Shown: positions 5,917 to 9,302 of the stretch, piece by piece
Layout: every line of letters starts with the position of its first letter
How positions within the stretch are numbered: the first letter of the stretch is position 1
From: an uncultured Solobacterium sp.
Lineage (GTDB): Bacteria > Bacillota_I > Bacilli_A > Erysipelotrichales > Erysipelotrichaceae
Direction: 5' to 3'
DNA: 9,302 nt
Assembly (NCBI GenBank): GCA_905235315.1
Contig: CAJOLG010000054.1
Coordinates: 1 to 9,302 of the forward strand
Program-made: the position numbers and the translations under genes
The notes under the pieces: generated by a model
Told to the model about the DNA's origin: nothing
Database searches by the model: none
Seen by the model: the letters and a program-made list of their open reading frames with translations, nothing else

Positions 5917-7100
5917 TCGCTGATCTCCTCTCCGCGGTAGCGCGCAACGCTTGCGCAGTCTTTATCGCCTCTTCCGCTTACCGTAACAACAATGCTTTTG
6001 TCCGCTGACAGCTGCGGTGCGTATTTCATAGCATACGCGATCGCGTGAGCCGATTCGATCGCAGGAATAATTCCTTCGGTGCGGGACAGGTATTCAAATG
6101 CCTCTACCGCCTCTTCATCCGTAACCGCCACGTAGTCCGCACGGCCGATGTCATGCAGGTAGGCGTGTTCCGGGCCGATGCCCGGATAATCCAGCCCGGC
6201 GGAAATCGAATAGACCGGCGCAATCTGTCCGTATTCATCCTGGCAGAAATACGACTTCATGCCATGGAAGATTCCCAGACGTCCGGTATTGATCGTCGCG
6301 GCGGTCTCAAAGGTGTCAATTCCCCGGCCGGCAGCTTCACAGCCAATCAGCTTTACTTCCGGGTCATCGATGAAATGATAGAAGGATCCGATCGCATTGG
6401 ATCCGCCGCCGACACACGCAAGCACCGCATCCGGGAGTTTTCCTTCCGCTTCTTTCATCTGTTCCTTTATCTCCCGGGAGATCACTGCCTGAAAATCCCG
6501 CACAATGGTCGGGAACGGATGCGGCCCCATGACAGATCCAAGGCAGTAATGCGTATCCGAGATCCGGGACGTCCACTCCCGCATCGCCTGGGAAACCGCG
6601 TCCTTCAGGGTTGCGGTACCGGTAGTGACCGGCACGACATCTGCGCCGAGCAGCTTCATCCGATACACATTCAGTGCCTGACGCCGGGTATCTTCCTCTC
6701 CCATAAAGACAACACACTCCATGCCGAACAAAGCGGCCGCGGTCGCTGTCGCAACCCCATGCTGCCCGGCACCGGTTTCCGCAATCAGACGGGTTTTTCC
6801 CATCTTTTTGGCAAGAAGCGCCTGCCCGAGCACATTATTGATCTTATGGGCGCCGGTGTGATTCAGATCTTCCCGTTTGAGGTAGATTTTCGCCCCGCCG
6901 AGATCTTCTGTCATCCGCCTGGCAAAATAGAGCCTGCTGGGACGGCCCGCATACTCGTTGAACAGTTCCGTGAGTTCACGGTTGAACTCCGGATCGTCTT
7001 TATACCGGTTGTACGCTTCTTCCAGTTCGATCACTGCGTTCATCAGTGTTTCCGGAATGTATTGTCCGCCATGGACTCCGAATCTTCCGTTTTCTGTCAT
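5913..7100 (-). CDS. trpB: Tryptophan synthase beta subunit
   Basis: TrpB (395 aa) is the PLP enzyme that condenses indole with L-serine to give L-tryptophan, as part of an alpha2-beta2 complex with TrpA. It is the common TrpB1 type by length and motifs. FGVHGGQYIPETLM (7-20) is near the N-terminus, followed by REDLNHTGAHKINN with the PLP-binding lysine K86, and AETGAGQHG (107-115) with the catalytic E108. Next come GSVMGPHPFP (188-197), the phosphate-binding GGGSN (231-235), the communication region GLDYPGIGPEH, and VSGRGDKD near the C-terminus. The start overlaps the trpF stop (ATGA) and has GGAGGA at 7110-7115, 9 bases upstream, one of the better ribosome binding sites in the operon. Nothing is missing or unusual in the sequence. 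Confidence 0.99.
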   Translation of the reverse strand: MTENGRFGVHGGQYIPETLMNAVIELEEAYNRYKDDPEFNRELTELFNEYAGRPSRLYFARRMTEDLGGAKIYLKREDLNHTGAHKINNVLGQALLAKKMGKTRLIAETGAGQHGVATATAAALFGMECVVFMGEEDTRRQALNVYRMKLLGADVVPVTTGTATLKDAVSQAMREWTSRISDTHYCLGSVMGPHPFPTIVRDFQAVISREIKEQMKEAEGKLPDAVLACVGGGSNAIGSFYHFIDDPEVKLIGCEAAGRGIDTFETAATINTGRLGIFHGMKSYFCQDEYGQIAPVYSISAGLDYPGIGPEHAYLHDIGRADYVAVTDEEAVEAFEYLSRTEGIIPAIESAHAIAYAMKYAPQLSADKSIVVTVSGRGDKDCASVARYRGEEISE

Positions 7101-7711
7101 AATCTGCTGTCCTCCGTTCTTACAGCCTTCACAAACGCCTTCATTTTCGCCGGATCTTTCTGTCCGTCGGTTTCAATCCCCGAGCTGGTATCAAGCCCGA
7201 AGGGATGCAGGTCCCGCACGGCACCGGCAGCGTTTTCCGGATTCAGGCCCCCTGCGAGAATATAATCCCGTCGGATCCCTTCCAGCAGGCGGTGATCAAA
7301 CGATGTGCCTTCACCGGTTCCGCCGTCAAGAAGAATCATGTCCGCATGCGACTCCTGCGCTGTCCGAAGATCTTCCGGTCCGCGGATCACAAACGCCTTG
7401 ATGATCGGAACAGACGGATAACTGCTGCGCAGCGAATCAATGAACCGGTCATCTTCCCTGCCGTGAAGCTGTACGGCATCGATGATTCCTTCGTTCAGAT
7501 ACCGGGCGATTTCTTCCGAAGCCGGATTTACAAATACGCCGCACAGAACAATATCCCTGCGCAGGATCCTGCGGATCTCTGCGGCCGTCTTTCGCGGCAC
7601 ACTGCGCCGGAATCCCGGGGACAGGATCATACCTGCGAAATCAGGACCGGCTTCATTTGCGGCTTCCGCATCCTGCGGCCGCATCAGACCGCATAGTTTG
7701 ACCCGGGTCAT
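7097..7711 (-). CDS. trpF: Phosphoribosylanthranilate isomerase
   Basis: TrpF (204 aa) converts N-(5-phosphoribosyl)anthranilate into the carboxyphenylamino-deoxyribulose phosphate used by TrpC. It is a small stand-alone barrel, not fused to TrpC as in E. coli. The general base is C7 in KLCGLM, the general acid is D129 in LLDGGTGEG, and GFRRSV (33-38), QLHG (81-84), the LAGGLNPEN segment and SSGIE supply substrate and phosphate contacts. The length is normal. The ATG overlaps the trpD stop (ATGA). The bases upstream of the start (7712-7725) show no recognisable Shine-Dalgarno sequence, in contrast to trpD, trpB and trpA, so translation probably depends on ribosomes finishing trpD. Confidence 0.97.
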   Translation of the reverse strand: MTRVKLCGLMRPQDAEAANEAGPDFAGMILSPGFRRSVPRKTAAEIRRILRRDIVLCGVFVNPASEEIARYLNEGIIDAVQLHGREDDRFIDSLRSSYPSVPIIKAFVIRGPEDLRTAQESHADMILLDGGTGEGTSFDHRLLEGIRRDYILAGGLNPENAAGAVRDLHPFGLDTSSGIETDGQKDPAKMKAFVKAVRTEDSRL

Positions 7712-8733
7712 ACTGCGTTCGTCGCAGCGACGTATTCTTCCATTTTACGATACGCGGATCCGTCATCAATCAGCTGTTCCGCCATCCGTACGCCTTCTTC
7801 GATGGAAGATGCTTTCCCGCCGACGAAGAGCCCGGCTCCGGCATTCAGAACAACGGCGTTGCGGCACGTGCCCTGAATCGTTCCGTCAAGAATCCGGCGG
7901 GTAATTTCCGCATTTTCGGCAGCGGTTCCGCCTACCAGTTCTTCTTTTGTGCCGCAGGTGAGCCCAAAGTCTTCCGGCCGGATCACCGAGGTCCGATAGT
8001 AGCCTTCTCTCAGTTCACATACCGTTGTCGGTCCGACCGCGGAGATCTCATCCAGTTTCTCCTGTCCGTATACGACAACTGCACGTTTCACACCAAGCTT
8101 GTCCAGTACTTTGGCAAGCGGCTCTACAAGATACTCATCATAAACGCCGAGTACGAAATACTCCGGTTTTGCCGGATTGGTAAGCGGCCCGAGAATATTG
8201 AACACCGTGCGGAATCCGAGTTCCTTGCGGATCGGAGCCACATATTTCATCGCGCTGTGGTATTTCTGCGCGAAGAAGAAGCACATCCCGACCTGCTTCA
8301 GAAGCGTTACCGCCTGATCCGGATCCTGGCTGATATTCGCACCGAGCGCTTCCTGGCAGTCAGCCGTACCGCTGAGGGAAGAAGCAGCGCGGTTTCCGTG
8401 CTTGGCAACTTTGATGCCGGAGGCCGCAATCACAAATGCGGATGTGGTTGAAATATTGAACGAGTGTGATCCGTCCCCGCCGGTACCCACGATTTCCAGA
8501 ACTTCCATGCCTTCATGCGGTACCGGAAGCGCATGCTGGCGCATAGCCTCTGCGCAGCCGGAGATTTCATCGATCGTCTCAGCCTTTGTACTCTTGGTGG
8601 AAAGCGCCGCCAGGAACGCCGCATTCTGCGTCGGTGTGGTCTCGCCGGCCATGATTTCATTCATTACGGTATAGGCTTCGTTATAGGTAAGATCTCCTTT
8701 GTTGGATATTTTTTCGATTGCTTCACGGATCAT
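7708..8733 (-). CDS. trpD: Anthranilate phosphoribosyltransferase
   Basis: TrpD (341 aa) transfers the phosphoribosyl group of PRPP to anthranilate. The PRPP site is GTGGDG (83-88), with NIST (93-96) and KHGNR (111-115) for anthranilate and phosphate contacts. It is followed by SSLSGTAD (118-125), APIRKELGFRT (166-176) with R169, NILGPLTNP (179-187), and the magnesium-binding D228-E229 in LDEIS. The family's usual wording after KHGNR is S-V-S-S-K-S-G-S-A-D; here it is A-A-S-S-L-S-G-T-A-D, a mild variation. No glutamine amidotransferase domain is fused to it, so TrpG must be encoded elsewhere. The start overlaps the trpC stop (ATGA), with AAGGAG at 8744-8749, 10 bases upstream. The gene follows trpC, the reverse of the usual Bacillota trpD-trpC order. 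Confidence 0.98.
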   Translation of the reverse strand: MIREAIEKISNKGDLTYNEAYTVMNEIMAGETTPTQNAAFLAALSTKSTKAETIDEISGCAEAMRQHALPVPHEGMEVLEIVGTGGDGSHSFNISTTSAFVIAASGIKVAKHGNRAASSLSGTADCQEALGANISQDPDQAVTLLKQVGMCFFFAQKYHSAMKYVAPIRKELGFRTVFNILGPLTNPAKPEYFVLGVYDEYLVEPLAKVLDKLGVKRAVVVYGQEKLDEISAVGPTTVCELREGYYRTSVIRPEDFGLTCGTKEELVGGTAAENAEITRRILDGTIQGTCRNAVVLNAGAGLFVGGKASSIEEGVRMAEQLIDDGSAYRKMEEYVAATNAV

Positions 8734-9302
8734 ACAGTTTTTTCTCCTTTCAGTTCTTTTAACATGTGCTGTTTGTCCTTTGCCTTCATGAGAGTCTCGC
8801 CGATGAGAACCCCGCTGATGCCCGCCTGTTCCATGCGGATGATATCTTCTCTTGTACGGATGCCGCTTTCGGCGACCATCAGAGATGTTTCCGGAATCTG
8901 TGAGCGAAGACGGATACTGTTGTTTATATCAACACTGAAATCCCGAAGATTCCGGTTGTTTACCCCGATGATTCCCGCACCGCAGCTTACGGCAATCCCC
9001 GCTTCTTCCGCATCGTGCACTTCCGTGAGTGCATCCATGCCGAGAGCGTGGGTAATTGCCAGGTAATCCGCAAGTTCCTCTCTGGTCAGAATTGCCGCAA
9101 TCAGTAATACTGCCGAAGCGCCCAGTGTCCGTGCTTCGTAAATCATGTACGGATCCACAATGAAGTCCTTGCGCAGAACCGGAACCGGCACATCCGCCGC
9201 AATTTCCTGCAGATACCGGTCACTGCCGAGAAAGTACTTCGGCTCCGTCAGACACGAGATCGCATCTGCGCCGGCGGATACATACTCTTCGGCGATCCGG
9301 CG
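8730..9302 (-). CDS. trpC: Indole-3-glycerol phosphate synthase, 5' end cut by the window
   Basis: TrpC closes the ring of the carboxyphenylamino-deoxyribulose phosphate, with loss of CO2, to give indole-3-glycerol phosphate for TrpA. The frame is open to the right edge, and 190 C-terminal residues are visible. The family is normally about 255-265 aa, so some 65-75 N-terminal residues, including the first active-site loop, lie outside. Visible motifs are GADAISCLTEPKYFLGS, LRKDF with the catalytic lysine (about 9168-9170), AVLLIAAIL, ALTEVH with the catalytic glutamate, GVNNRNL, VAESGI and GVLIGETLM. An internal GTG at 9191 is not the start, because the conserved sequence continues upstream of it. 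The stop overlaps the trpD ATG. trpE and trpG would be expected further right. Confidence 0.97.
   Translation of the reverse strand, partial: RRIAEEYVSAGADAISCLTEPKYFLGSDRYLQEIAADVPVPVLRKDFIVDPYMIYEARTLGASAVLLIAAILTREELADYLAITHALGMDALTEVHDAEEAGIAVSCGAGIIGVNNRNLRDFSVDINNSIRLRSQIPETSLMVAESGIRTREDIIRMEQAGISGVLIGETLMKAKDKQHMLKELKGEKTV

Noticed and set aside
6045..7265. Long plus-strand open frame (406 codons) opposite trpB and trpF
   Set aside because: It lies wholly antisense to unmistakable trp genes, has no ribosome binding site, and its translation resembles no protein; it reflects codon bias of the real strand.
1..9302. Mobile element, phage, CRISPR or tRNA signals
   Set aside because: I saw no transposase or integrase motifs, terminal repeats, spaced repeat arrays or tRNA-like cloverleaf on either strand.

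Overview
The window looks like the chromosome of a Bacillota (Firmicutes) bacterium with a GC content a little above 50 percent (estimated by eye). The support is the AGGAGG-type ribosome binding sites, intrinsic terminators with clean U tracts, TATAAT-like -10 boxes, a Gram-positive-style trp gene set with separate trpC and trpF, and a GtrB/DPM1-type membrane-anchored glycosyltransferase. I cannot place it further with confidence; Erysipelotrichia or Clostridia would fit. There are no RNA genes, CRISPR arrays, insertion sequences or phage genes, and every gene is intact except the last one, which is cut by the window edge.

Layout. Positions 1-177 hold a promoter region and then manC (178-1452, + strand), a GDP-mannose-forming nucleotidyltransferase with a cupin-like tail that lacks the usual histidines. 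manC converges on a GtrB-like glycosyltransferase gene (1515-2480, -), and the two share one bidirectional terminator at about 1478-1515. Upstream of the glycosyltransferase, on the same strand, is a prepilin leader peptidase (2550-3308, -) with no pilin genes nearby. A 223-base gap (3309-3531) carries its leader and the terminator of the next unit.

That next unit (3532-5018, -) is a two-gene operon of unknown function: a small four-helix membrane protein followed, with an ATGA overlap, by a 333-residue soluble protein with a charged coiled-coil-like middle and a C-terminal four-cysteine zinc ribbon. It has its own candidate promoter with a phased 10-bp direct repeat. I consider it the least explained part of the window.

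The right half (5122-9302, -) is a tryptophan biosynthesis operon read right to left as trpC (5' end missing), trpD, trpF, trpB, trpA. All four junctions overlap by the same four bases (ATGA), and a strong intrinsic terminator follows trpA. Together the five enzymes take anthranilate to tryptophan; trpE and trpG, and any attenuator or T-box leader, would lie beyond the right edge. The trpC-before-trpD order differs from the trpD-trpC order of the classical Bacillus and Streptococcus operons.
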